Below, piece by piece: positions 49,498-57,527 of a stretch of DNA of 64,000 bases. Below the pieces are notes generated by a model that saw nothing but the letters and a program-made list of their open reading frames with translations, had not been told where the DNA came from and ran no database searches. A program made the position numbers and the translations under genes. Location of the stretch: NCBI GenBank assembly GCA_036279295.1, contig DASUJK010000100.1, positions 5,229 to 69,228 on the forward strand, written 5' to 3'. This stretch comes from DATEPR01 sp036279295. GTDB taxonomy: Bacteria > Actinomycetota > Actinomycetes > Mycobacteriales > Pseudonocardiaceae. Position 1 is the first letter of the stretch. The number at the start of each line of letters is the position of its first letter.

Positions 49498-50412
49498 ATG
49501 TCGGCAAGTGGTGGTTCCCGGGCAGTCGTTGCTGCTCTGGCTGCGAACGCGGGGATCGCGGTCGCGAAGTTCGTCGGTTTCGCGGTGACGGGGTCGTCGT
49601 CACTGCTCGCCGAGTCGGTGCACTCCGTGGCCGACACGGCCAACCAGGGTCTGTTGCTGCTCGGTCGACGGACGTCGCAGCGGGAGGCGACCAAACAACA
49701 CCCGTTCGGGTTCGGCCGGGACCGCTATTTCTACGCGTTCGTCGTGGCGTTGCTGCTGTTCACGCTGGGTGCGGTGTTCGCGCTGTACGAAGGCGTGCAC
49801 AAGGTGCTCGACCCGCATCCGCTGGACGATCCGCTGGTCGCGATCATCATCCTGGTGCTGGCCATGGTGTTGGAGGGGTTCAGCTTCCGCACCGCGATCG
49901 GTGAGTCGCGGCACCTGAAGGGCGACGCCACGTGGTGGCGGTTCGTGCGGGACGCCAAGATCCCCGAACTGCCGGTGGTGCTGGCCGAGGACAGCGGTGC
50001 GCTGATCGGCCTGATGTTCGCGCTGCTCGGTGTGGTGCTGTCGGTGGTCACCGGTGACCCCGTGTGGGACGGCATCGGCACGATCGCCATCGGCGCGCTG
50101 CTCGGGGTGATCGCGGCGGTGTTGATCGTGGAGACGAAGAGTCTGCTGATCGGTGAAGGTGTCGGCCCGGATCTGTTGGCCCAGATCACCGGCGAGCTGG
50201 CACACGGCGAGGTGGAACGCGTGATCCACATCCGCACCCAGTACCTCAGCCCGGACGAGTTGCTGGTCGCCGCGAAGATCGCGCTGGTGCCGGAACTGCC
50301 GTTGGCCGAGGTGGCGAAGGCCATCGACGCGGCCGAGGCGCGGGTCCGGGCCAAGGTGCCACTGGCCACCCTGATCTACCTGGAACCCGACCTTGATCGT
50401 AACCGAGAGTGA
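49498..50412 (+). CDS. Cation diffusion facilitator family transporter
   Basis: A 304-residue CDF metal/proton antiporter exporting divalent metal such as Zn2+ or Co2+. Seen: six membrane segments and the two metal-site motifs, SLLAESVHSVADTANQGLLLLG in helix 2 (with the S-x3-E-x2-H-x4-D pattern) and HPFGFGRDRYFYAFVVAL, plus a cytoplasmic C-terminal domain ending ATLIYLEPDLD. A long loop PELPVVLAEDSGALIGLMFALLGVVLS carries the second site (Glu-Asp-Ser instead of His-x3-Asp), typical of the zinc-excluding, iron/manganese-like subgroup. No regulator is adjacent. The ATG at 49498 opens the conserved sequence. Confidence 0.9.
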   Translation: MSASGGSRAVVAALAANAGIAVAKFVGFAVTGSSSLLAESVHSVADTANQGLLLLGRRTSQREATKQHPFGFGRDRYFYAFVVALLLFTLGAVFALYEGVHKVLDPHPLDDPLVAIIILVLAMVLEGFSFRTAIGESRHLKGDATWWRFVRDAKIPELPVVLAEDSGALIGLMFALLGVVLSVVTGDPVWDGIGTIAIGALLGVIAAVLIVETKSLLIGEGVGPDLLAQITGELAHGEVERVIHIRTQYLSPDELLVAAKIALVPELPLAEVAKAIDAAEARVRAKVPLATLIYLEPDLDRNRE

Positions 50413-50477
50413 CTCGATCACTCGATCGTGGGGAACTGTAGCCGGGTCCGGATGGCCGCCAGGTAGCGTCAGCGTCC

Positions 50478-51485
50478 ATGACGACGCTCATGGTCACCGG
50501 CGCCGCCGGGTTCATCGGTTCCCACTTCGTTCGGCACTGGGTGACGGACCATCCGGACGACCGGGTGGTGGCACTGGATGCCCTCACCTACGCGGGCACC
50601 GAGACGAACCTGACCGACGTGTGGCAGCGGATCGACTTCGTGCACGCGGACATCGGGGACCAGCCCAAGATCGAGGACACGCTGCGCAAGCACGGCGTGG
50701 ACGTGGTGGTCAACTTCGCGGCCGAGTCGCACAACAGCCTCGCGGTGCTGGACCCCGGCCGGTTCTTCCGGACGAACGTGCTCGGTACGCAGACGCTGCT
50801 GGAGGCCGCCCGCCAGGTCGGCGTCGCGCGGTTCCACCACGTGTCCACGTGTGAGGTGTACGGCGACCTGCCGCTGGACGCCGAGGCCGCGTTCACGGAA
50901 CAGAGCCCGTACCTGCCCAGGACGCCGTACAACGCCAGCAAGGCGGGTGCCGACCACGCGGTCCGCGCCTACCACGAGACCTACCACCTGCCGGTCACCA
51001 TCTCCAACTGCGCCAACAACTACGGCTCGCACCAGTTCCCGGAGAAGGTGGTGCCGCTGTTCACCACGTACGCGCTGGACGGCACGCCGCTGCCGGTCTA
51101 CAAGTCCAAGCACAACCGGCGCGAGTGGATCCACGCGCTGGACCACGTGCGCGCCATCGAGGCCATCCTGGACCGGGGCGTCGTCGGCGAGACGTACCAC
51201 GTCGGCACCGGCGTCGAGGCCAGCGTCGAGCAGATCGCCGACCTGGTGCTGGCCGAGCTGGACCTGCCGCAGTCGCTCAAGCAGGAGGTCCCCGACCGCC
51301 CCGGCCACGACCGCCGCTACCTGCTGGACTCCAGCAAGATCCGCCGTGAACTGGGCTGGGCGCCGCTGATCGACTTCGACAGCGGCATCCGCGAGACCAT
51401 CCAGTGGTACGCGAAGAACCGCGAGTGGTGGGAGCCGCTGCGCGACCGCAGCCCGGTCGTCGAAGGCTCGTGGACGAACTCGTAG
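50478..51485 (+). CDS. rmlB: dTDP-glucose 4,6-dehydratase
   Basis: RmlB converts dTDP-glucose to dTDP-4-dehydro-6-deoxyglucose, the second step to dTDP-rhamnose. It has 335 residues in an extended SDR fold. Seen: VTGAAGFIGSHFVRHW (NAD-binding), DALTYAGTETNL, NFAAESHNS, the catalytic STCEVYGDLPLDAEAAFTEQSP and YNASKAGADHAVRAYHETY with Tyr-x3-Lys, NNYGSHQFPEKVVPLF, and HNRREWIHALDHVRAI. rmlD is in the same window; rmlA and rmlC are not seen. It is close to the mannose genes, so this locus supplies two donors to the nearby glycosyltransferases. Confidence 0.96.
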   Translation: MTTLMVTGAAGFIGSHFVRHWVTDHPDDRVVALDALTYAGTETNLTDVWQRIDFVHADIGDQPKIEDTLRKHGVDVVVNFAAESHNSLAVLDPGRFFRTNVLGTQTLLEAARQVGVARFHHVSTCEVYGDLPLDAEAAFTEQSPYLPRTPYNASKAGADHAVRAYHETYHLPVTISNCANNYGSHQFPEKVVPLFTTYALDGTPLPVYKSKHNRREWIHALDHVRAIEAILDRGVVGETYHVGTGVEASVEQIADLVLAELDLPQSLKQEVPDRPGHDRRYLLDSSKIRRELGWAPLIDFDSGIRETIQWYAKNREWWEPLRDRSPVVEGSWTNS

Positions 51486-51498
51486 CTACACACGAAGT

Positions 51499-51546
51499 CG
51501 CCCCCTGATGTGTATAGTGATCTTCACGCATACACATCAGGGGGCG
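51499..51546. promoter_or_regulatory. Perfect 17-bp inverted repeat at the vapBC promoter
   Basis: CGCCCCCTGATGTGTAT at 51499-51515 is repeated exactly in inverted orientation at 51530-51546, with a 14-base spacer. TATAGT at 51512-51517 is a plausible -10 box, and the right arm contains the AGGGGG ribosome-binding region of vapB, whose ATG is at 51552. This is the expected place for the operator bound by the VapBC complex. The same arms could also fold in mRNA and mask the ribosome-binding site. Confidence 0.7.
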
Positions 51547-51551
51547 ATTGC

Positions 51552-51773
51552 ATGCGCACCAACGTCGACATCGACGACAAGCTGATGGCCGACGCGATGG
51601 AAGCGTTGGGCACCGAGACAAAGAAGGAGACCATCGAGGTCGCGTTGGAGCGGGCGATCCGTGACTGGAAGCTGCGCAAGATCCGTGAGCTCCGCGGCAC
51701 CGTGCGGTGGGAGGGCGACCTGATGGAGTGGCGGCGCAATCGTGACTTCATCGACCAGGACGTCGCCGAATGA
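51552..51773 (+). CDS. vapB: VapB-type antitoxin
   Basis: A 73-residue antitoxin of the VapB/RHH family. The N-terminal MRTNVDIDDKLMADAMEALG is a typical ribbon-helix-helix DNA-binding start, followed by ETKKETIEVALERAIRDWKLRKIREL, and a C-terminal tail (VRWEGDLMEWRRNRDFID) that would wrap the toxin. It autoregulates with the toxin in this family, and the inverted repeat at 51499-51546 lies right before it. Its stop overlaps the vapC start (ATGA). Confidence 0.9.
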   Translation: MRTNVDIDDKLMADAMEALGTETKKETIEVALERAIRDWKLRKIRELRGTVRWEGDLMEWRRNRDFIDQDVAE

Positions 51774-52171
51774 TCGCAGTGGACAGCAGCGTGTGGATCG
51801 ACTTCTTCGCCGGCCGAGCCACACCACACGTCAACCTGCTCGACGGTTACCTTGAACGGTATGCCAGTGAGATCGCCTTGGTGGACATCGTGCTCACCGA
51901 GGTGTCCCGCGGTCTGAACGACAGGGACGTGCATCGGGTCGAGGGGCTGCTGCTCGATCTTGACGTGTTGCGGATGCAATGGATCAGCGACTTCCGAGCG
52001 GCAGCCGGGCTCTATCGCGCGGCCAGGAATTCGGGGGTGACCATCCGGAGCACCGTTGACTGCCTGATCGCGGCCGTCTGCATCCGGGAGAACGTGCCGC
52101 TGCTGCACGCGGACGCCGATTTCGACCGGCTGGCCGAGATCAGCGAGCTGACCACGATCCGTGTGGGCTGA
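51770..52171 (+). CDS. vapC: VapC-type PIN-domain toxin
   Basis: A 133-residue PIN-domain ribonuclease toxin that cleaves specific RNAs (tRNA or rRNA loops in studied cases). The acidic metal-binding set is complete: Asp5 in IAVDSSVWIDFF, Glu44 in IVLTEVSRG, Asp97 in STVDCLIAAVC, and Asp115 in HADADFDRLA. Translationally coupled to vapB by an ATGA overlap. The end overlaps the next gene's likely start by 11 bases. The pair is not part of the mycobacterial order of this block, so it was gained here; the flanks show no IS element. Confidence 0.92.
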   Translation: MIAVDSSVWIDFFAGRATPHVNLLDGYLERYASEIALVDIVLTEVSRGLNDRDVHRVEGLLLDLDVLRMQWISDFRAAAGLYRAARNSGVTIRSTVDCLIAAVCIRENVPLLHADADFDRLAEISELTTIRVG

Positions 52172-53444
52172 CGTGTTCCTCTGCCTGGACATCGGTTCCA
52201 CGTGGACCAAGGCGGCTCTGGTGTCGGCGGCCGGTGATGTGCTGTCCACCGCGCAACACCCGACCACGCCGCCCGAGGTGTTGACCGGGATCGCCGAGGT
52301 GACCGCTGCCGTGCACGGCGAGCACGCCATCGTGCTGGCCTGCTCGTCGGCCGGTGGTGGCCTGCGCCTTGCCGTGGTCGGCCAGGAACGCCTGGTCAGC
52401 GCCGAGGCCGCGTACCGGGTGGCGTTGTCCGCCGGGGCGAAGGTCGTGCACGTGGCCGCCGGCTACCTGGACGACGCCGCTCTCCTGGCCCTCCGGGCGA
52501 CCCGGCCGGACCTGCTGCTGCTCGCCGGTGGCACCGACGGCGGCGACACGCGCGTCCTGGTGCACAACGCGCGCACGCTGGCCGCCGACCGGATCGACTG
52601 TCCCGTCGTGCTGGCCGGCAACTCGGTGGTCCGCGACGAAGCGCTGGCCCTGCTGCTGGCCACCGACCGGACCGTCGTGGTCACCGACAACGTGCTGCCC
52701 GACATCGGCGAGATCGCGCCCGGTCCGGCCCGCGCCGCCATCCGCGAGGTGTTCCTGGACCACGTGATCGGCGGCAAGGGCCTGTCCGAGGGGCCACGGT
52801 TCCGGCAACTCGTCCGCGCTGTCACCCCCGAGGCCGTGCTCACCGGTGTCGGCAGGCTGGCCTCGCTGCTCGACGCGGACGGCTCGGTCCTCGTGGTCGA
52901 CGTCGGCGGCGCCACCACGGACGTCTACTCGGCCGTGGCCACGCCCGACGAGCGCGAGGAACACGCCGTGGCGCTGCCACCGGACCGCCGCACGGTCGAG
53001 GGCGACATCGGCATGCGCTGGTCGGCGCCCGGCGTGGTCACCGAAGCGAGAGCAGAACACCTACCGGCCGACGACCTCACGGCGGCCGCCGACCACCGGG
53101 CCGAACACGTCGACTTCGTCCCCACCGACGACGAAGAGTCCACCGTGGACAATCGGCTGGCCGCGCTGGCCGCCATCCTGGCCGTCCGCCGCCACCTCCG
53201 CATGGTCGACGGCCGACTCGGCCCGAAGGGCGCCGGGCTACTCGTGTTGTCCGGTGGGGTGTTCCGGCACACCGCCGCACTGGCCGACATCGAGGCCACC
53301 CTCCGCGCCGACCAGGTGCTGCGCCCGGTGTTGAAGCACGCCGAGATCGTCGTGGACAACCGCTACATCCTGGCGCCGGCCGGTCTGCTGGCCGATGCCG
53401 GCCACCCTGCCACGGCCGACGCCCTGCTCCGCAACCTCAGCTAG
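52161..53444 (+). CDS. MutL-type glutamate mutase reactivase-like ATPase (ASKHA fold)
   Basis: A 427-residue protein of the MutL/PF13941 family, which in clostridia reactivates adenosylcobalamin-dependent glutamate mutase; it is unrelated to mismatch-repair MutL. Seen: FLCLDIGSTWTKAALV and VLVVDVGGATTDVYSAV, the two phosphate loops of the actin/Hsp70 fold, with LLLAGGTDGGD, SSAGGGLRLAVVG, and C-terminal KGAGLLVLSGGVFRHT. No mutase subunit genes (MutS, MutE) are nearby, so its client is unknown. The GTG at 52161 overlaps vapC; a GTG at 52173 after the vapC stop is also possible. Confidence 0.85.
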   Translation: MWADVFLCLDIGSTWTKAALVSAAGDVLSTAQHPTTPPEVLTGIAEVTAAVHGEHAIVLACSSAGGGLRLAVVGQERLVSAEAAYRVALSAGAKVVHVAAGYLDDAALLALRATRPDLLLLAGGTDGGDTRVLVHNARTLAADRIDCPVVLAGNSVVRDEALALLLATDRTVVVTDNVLPDIGEIAPGPARAAIREVFLDHVIGGKGLSEGPRFRQLVRAVTPEAVLTGVGRLASLLDADGSVLVVDVGGATTDVYSAVATPDEREEHAVALPPDRRTVEGDIGMRWSAPGVVTEARAEHLPADDLTAAADHRAEHVDFVPTDDEESTVDNRLAALAAILAVRRHLRMVDGRLGPKGAGLLVLSGGVFRHTAALADIEATLRADQVLRPVLKHAEIVVDNRYILAPAGLLADAGHPATADALLRNLS

Positions 53445-53479
53445 CCCACAACCTCAGCTGGCCCCACAACCTCAGCTGG
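53431..53479. repeat. Three-copy 17-18-bp tandem repeat
   Basis: The decamer AACCTCAGCT recurs at 53433, 53450 and 53468, within a larger unit close to CCCACAACCTCAGCTGGC. The first copy holds the stop codon of the MutL-type gene, and the third covers the stop of the convergent membrane-protein gene. It looks like a recent slippage duplication of the gene end. Confidence 0.65.
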
Positions 53480-55832
53480 CACTGCGGCCCGGCAGCCGGA
53501 ACACCCCGTGCTGCTCACCGCGCACCTCGGTCGGTGACTCCAGCCCGGCCGCGCACGCGATCGCCCGGTCCCACTCCGGATCCGAGTAGTAGTCGGCGCC
53601 ACGCAGGACCCCGGCCGCCCACCGCCGGCCGGCGAACGGCCCGGGTGACGGATCGGGCAGCCAGTGGTCACCGCCGAGCACCAGCGCCCCGGTCGGCCCG
53701 GTCACGGCCGGCGGCAGCGCCCCGGACGTGCCGTCGGTGCGGAACCCGACACCGATCAGCTGCCCGTCGAACTCCTGCCGCCGCCACGTGCTCACGCCAC
53801 CGCCCAGTGGATCGGTGCCCCGCGCCATCGTGCGCCACCGGCCGTCCAGGTCACCGAACAGCTCCAACAGCCCGTCGTGCGACACCACCGACGGGAACAC
53901 CCTCGGATACGCCCACTGCAACGGCGCACCGGCCACCACGACACCCAGCCGGCCGGCCGCGCCGGGCGTCGACCCGTCCAGCAACCGAGTAGCGGCCGCC
54001 ACCACGATGGCCGCACCTTCGCCGTGCCCGGTCAGCACCACCCTGGTGTTCGGCTCGGCCAAGTGCTCGGCGGCCCGCGCGGCCACCTCCGGCGCCACCT
54101 TCAGCGCGTGACACGGCGGTATCACGGGATGCGCCACTCGCGGCCAGGACATGACCAGGCGTGGCGCCAGCCAGCCGGCCACGGACACCAGCACCGCCAG
54201 CCCGAACGCCGACACCCCCTGGGTCCACGCGGGCGGCAGCGCGCCCTCCCACCAGGGCACCGCCGACACCCCCGCGCCGACGGCCAACACACCCGCGAGC
54301 GTGAGCAACACCTGGTGTGCGTGCCCGCGTAGCCAGCCGGCCGCTCGCCACACCGGGGTGGTGGTGGCCGCGTCGGCGGGCCGGTCACCGTGCAGCAGCC
54401 GGACCTCGTCGGCCACCCGGACGCCGAACAACCGCCGTGCACCGAGCACCCCCGCCAGCCCGACCAGCGCCAGCGCCCCGGCCACGCCCCAGATCAGCGT
54501 GAGGAACGCGTACCCGTGTGGCAACGCTCCGCCGAGCAGCTGACGGACCGTGATGCCGATGAGTGCCCCGAACCCGCCGCCGAGCAGCGCCGCCAACACC
54601 ATGACCGGCGCCGCGAGCCAACCGCCCGCCCAGGGCCGCAACTCGACGGGCAGCGCCGCCCATTCGGCCCTGGCCAGCAAGGCGGCCGGCACCAGCAGCA
54701 CGCCGAGCAGCACACCCGCACCGGCCAGCCCGACGGTCACGAAGACCAGCGTCGGATCAGTACCCGCGACACCGAGCCGAGGTGCCACAGCAGGCACCGA
54801 CACGACCGTCAGCACAGCGAGCCCGACCAGCAGCCGCCGAGCCACCGGGGACAGCAGCCACCGGCCGGGCGAACCGGACCGAACGCCGGTCGGATCACCG
54901 AACACGAGCGCCACCAGCAGACCGGCCACCAGCAACACGACAGCTGCCCACCAACTGATCGCGGCGACACCAGCAGCGGGCCTCGTCGGACCGCCGAGCG
55001 CGACCAGCGCGATCGTGGCCAGCGCGGCGATCAGGTGCAGCCCGCGCAGAGCGGCGGTATCGGGATCAGCAGCCCCCCGCGCACCGGGCAGCCGGGAGAG
55101 TTTCCTGGCCGGCCCGTCGGGCGCCACCGAATCGACGGTCCACCGCACGCGAGACACCCGACCCAGCACCAGCACCACGACGAGCAGCGGCACCAGCCCG
55201 ATCACCGGCCGGACCGCCGCGGTCGTCCGCACCCAGTCCGGCACCACACCACGCAGACACCCGGCGCCGGGCGCCAGACACTGCGTGGCCACCAGGTCCA
55301 GCGACACCGCAGCCAGCTGCGTGACCAGCAACATGGTGAGCAGCACGGCAGCCAGCCGCAGCAGCGCCTGGCAACAGACCCGCAGCACCGTGGCCGGCCG
55401 ACTGTCGGCCGGCACCGGTGGCAACATCCACGACGAGGCGTTGGCCAGCGAGAACGGGACCAACAGCGCCCACAGCACCCTGGCCCAGCGGCCCGGCGCC
55501 AGGCCACCCCAGACGTAGCCCTCCAGGGTGCGCGGCAATGGCCTGCCGTCCGCCTTGAGCACCGGTCCCGGCGCAGGCCTGCGCAGCCGGTCCGCGGGCC
55601 GGACGATGCGGCCGACGCCGTTCCCGGCCACGTCGACGGCGGCCACCGCGTCCAGCAGGCTCTCCGGTGTCGTGCCAGCCACCCCGTGCACGCGGAATTC
55701 GACCACCCGCGTGCCCGGTCCCGGCAGCGACACCTCGCCTCCGGTCGGCCGAATCGCACCAAGAGGCGGGCGGTTGTGCCATGTCACGGCCTTGTCGACC
55801 GTCCCGGCCTGCCGATCGTCAGTCGATGCCAT
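53472..55832 (-). CDS. Large membrane protein with lipase-like alpha/beta-hydrolase domain
   Basis: A 786-residue protein of unknown function. The N-terminus contains VEFRVHGVAGTTPESLLDAV, a lipase-like oxyanion strand. Then come about ten membrane helices between residues 100 and 560. The C-terminal part has VVLTGHGEGAAIVVAAATRL, the place of the nucleophile elbow, but the usual G-x-S-x-G is G-H-G-E-G, with Glu for Ser. The fold therefore resembles an alpha/beta hydrolase split around a membrane domain, probably without serine-hydrolase activity. It converges on the MutL-type gene and is divergent from ahcY. ATG at 55832 preferred; an ATG at 55892 would leave only 26 bases before ahcY. Confidence 0.78.
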   Translation of the reverse strand: MASTDDRQAGTVDKAVTWHNRPPLGAIRPTGGEVSLPGPGTRVVEFRVHGVAGTTPESLLDAVAAVDVAGNGVGRIVRPADRLRRPAPGPVLKADGRPLPRTLEGYVWGGLAPGRWARVLWALLVPFSLANASSWMLPPVPADSRPATVLRVCCQALLRLAAVLLTMLLVTQLAAVSLDLVATQCLAPGAGCLRGVVPDWVRTTAAVRPVIGLVPLLVVVLVLGRVSRVRWTVDSVAPDGPARKLSRLPGARGAADPDTAALRGLHLIAALATIALVALGGPTRPAAGVAAISWWAAVVLLVAGLLVALVFGDPTGVRSGSPGRWLLSPVARRLLVGLAVLTVVSVPAVAPRLGVAGTDPTLVFVTVGLAGAGVLLGVLLVPAALLARAEWAALPVELRPWAGGWLAAPVMVLAALLGGGFGALIGITVRQLLGGALPHGYAFLTLIWGVAGALALVGLAGVLGARRLFGVRVADEVRLLHGDRPADAATTTPVWRAAGWLRGHAHQVLLTLAGVLAVGAGVSAVPWWEGALPPAWTQGVSAFGLAVLVSVAGWLAPRLVMSWPRVAHPVIPPCHALKVAPEVAARAAEHLAEPNTRVVLTGHGEGAAIVVAAATRLLDGSTPGAAGRLGVVVAGAPLQWAYPRVFPSVVSHDGLLELFGDLDGRWRTMARGTDPLGGGVSTWRRQEFDGQLIGVGFRTDGTSGALPPAVTGPTGALVLGGDHWLPDPSPGPFAGRRWAAGVLRGADYYSDPEWDRAIACAAGLESPTEVRGEQHGVFRLPGRSAS

Positions 55833-55918
55833 GCTGGCTGACCCCCGGCACACTACGGAATCGGCGGCAGGCTGCCCGGTACTGTTGCTCATACTCCGAA
55901 AACTTCAGGAAGGGCGTC

Positions 55919-57388
55919 ATGACCACGGTGGACTCGGACCGACTGCAGTCTCGTAACGGCATTGATTTCGCGGTTGCCGATCTTTCTCTCGCCGAGTTCG
56001 GCCGCAAGGAAATTCGGCTCGCTGAGCACGAAATGCCCGGACTGATGGCATTGCGGCGCGAATACTCCGAGGTGTACCCGCTGCGCGGCGCACGCATCTC
56101 GGGTTCGTTGCACATGACGGTGCAGACCGCGGTATTGATCGAGACGCTGGCCGCGCTCGGGGCCGAGGTGCGCTGGGCGTCCTGCAACATCTTCTCCACG
56201 CAGGATCATGCTGCAGCGGCAATCGTCGTCGGGCCACACGGCACGCCGGAGGAGCCAAAGGGAGTTCCGGTGTTCGCCTGGAAGGGTGAGTCCCTGCCGG
56301 AGTACTGGTGGGCGACCGAGCGCATGCTCACGTGGCCCGACGGTGGCCCGAACATGATCCTGGACGACGGTGGCGACGCCACGATGCTGGTGCACAAGGG
56401 CGCTTCCTTCGAGGCAGCCGGCGTCGTGCCGCCGACCGAGGAGGACGAGTCCGAGGAGGGCGCGGTCTTCCTGGAGCTGCTGCGCAGGTCACTGGCTGCC
56501 GACGCGAACAAGTGGACCAAGATCGGCGAGGGCATCCGGGGCGTCACCGAGGAGACCACCACCGGCGTGCACCGGCTCTACCAGCTGGCCGCCGCGGGGG
56601 AGCTGCTGTTCCCTGCGATCAACGTCAACGACTCGGTCACCAAGTCCAAGTTCGACAACCGCTACGGCATCCGCCACTCGCTGATCGACGGCATCAACCG
56701 CGGCACCGACGTGCTGATCGGCGGCAAGGTGGCCGTGGTGATCGGCTACGGCGACGTCGGCAAGGGCGCTTCGGAGTCGCTGCGTGGCCAGGGTGCCCGC
56801 GTGGTGATCACCGAGATCGACCCGATCTGCGCGCTGCAGGCCGCGATGGACGGTTTCCCGGTGAAGACGCTGGACACCGTGCTGCCCGAGGCGGACATCA
56901 TCATCACCACGACGGGCAACAAGAACGTGGTGACCGCCGACCACATGTCGCGGATGAAGCACCAGGCGATCCTGGGCAACATCGGCCACTTCGACAACGA
57001 GCTGGACATGGCAGGCCTGACCCGGTTCCCCGGCATCCAGCGGATCAACATCAAGCCGCAGGTGGACGAGTGGGTCTTCCCGGACGGCCACTCGATCCTG
57101 GTGCTGTCCGAGGGCAGGCTGCTCAACCTGGGCAACGCCACCGGCCACCCGTCGTTCGTGATGTCGACCAGCTTCACCAATCAGGTGATCGCGCAGATCG
57201 AACTGTTCACCAAGCCGAACGAGTGGGACCGCGAGGTCTACCGGCTGTCCAAGAAGCTGGACGAGAAGGTCGCACGGCTGCACCTGGCGGCGCTGGGCGC
57301 CGAGCTGACGAAGCTGACCAAGGAGCAGGCCGAGTACATCGACGTCGACGTCGAGGGCCCGTACAAGCCGGAGCACTACCGCTACTGA
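55919..57388 (+). CDS. ahcY: Adenosylhomocysteinase
   Basis: AhcY hydrolyses S-adenosylhomocysteine to adenosine and homocysteine and keeps methylation going. It has 489 residues, including the insertion typical of actinobacterial and eukaryotic forms. Seen: SLHMTVQTAVLIETL, SCNIFSTQDHAAAAI, the NAD-binding GGKVAVVIGYGDVGKGASESLRGQGARVVITEIDP, NVVTADHMSRMKHQAILGNIGHFDNELDM, and the C-terminal GPYKPEHYRY lysine-tyrosine tail that completes the partner's NAD site. The ATG follows AGGAAGGGCGTC. In mycobacteria sahH sits next to tmk and mtrA, as here. A stem-loop terminator lies 30 bases after the stop. Confidence 0.97.
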   Translation: MTTVDSDRLQSRNGIDFAVADLSLAEFGRKEIRLAEHEMPGLMALRREYSEVYPLRGARISGSLHMTVQTAVLIETLAALGAEVRWASCNIFSTQDHAAAAIVVGPHGTPEEPKGVPVFAWKGESLPEYWWATERMLTWPDGGPNMILDDGGDATMLVHKGASFEAAGVVPPTEEDESEEGAVFLELLRRSLAADANKWTKIGEGIRGVTEETTTGVHRLYQLAAAGELLFPAINVNDSVTKSKFDNRYGIRHSLIDGINRGTDVLIGGKVAVVIGYGDVGKGASESLRGQGARVVITEIDPICALQAAMDGFPVKTLDTVLPEADIIITTTGNKNVVTADHMSRMKHQAILGNIGHFDNELDMAGLTRFPGIQRINIKPQVDEWVFPDGHSILVLSEGRLLNLGNATGHPSFVMSTSFTNQVIAQIELFTKPNEWDREVYRLSKKLDEKVARLHLAALGAELTKLTKEQAEYIDVDVEGPYKPEHYRY

Positions 57389-57417
57389 GCTGTCTCGCCG
57401 GGGCGGCCGCACCTACT

Positions 57418-57437
57418 GGGCGCGGGCGCCCTATTTT
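57418..57437 (+). terminator. Probable intrinsic terminator of ahcY
   Basis: GGGCGC at 57418-57423 pairs with GCGCCC at 57426-57431 (a 5-bp stem with a 4-base loop once the tight centre opens), followed at once by TATTTT. It lies 30 bases after the ahcY stop. The T-run is also the left edge of the CRP-type site. Confidence 0.55.
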
Positions 57438-57487
57438 GTGACGGTGGTCACAAAATTGACATCAATCGGAAGGTCACGTTGTGATAA
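57434..57487 (+). promoter_or_regulatory. CRP-type operator and promoter for the exported Thr-rich protein
   Basis: TTTTGTGAC and GTCACAAAA form a perfect 9-bp inverted repeat (57434-57442 and 57447-57455). Within it, TGTGA-N6-TCACA at 57437-57452 is an exact match to the CRP/GlxR consensus. TTGACA follows at 57456-57461, with a TGTGAT-like -10 about 18 bases downstream at 57480. A site just upstream of -35 suits activation by a cAMP-responsive CRP homolog. TCAC-GTT-GTGA at 57474-57484 is a second, smaller dyad. Confidence 0.62.
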
Positions 57488-57527
57488 CTTCTGCCTGCGT
57501 CAAGATCGCCCAGACGGAGGAGTCGCA

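Noticed and set aside
52161..53444. DNA mismatch-repair MutL
   Set aside because: The protein has an ASKHA phosphate-loop pattern, not the GHKL ATPase motifs of mismatch-repair MutL.
55833..55918. SAH riboswitch ahead of ahcY
   Set aside because: The short gap lacks the conserved GC-rich core and pseudoknot pattern of SAH riboswitches; only a normal ribosome-binding site is visible.
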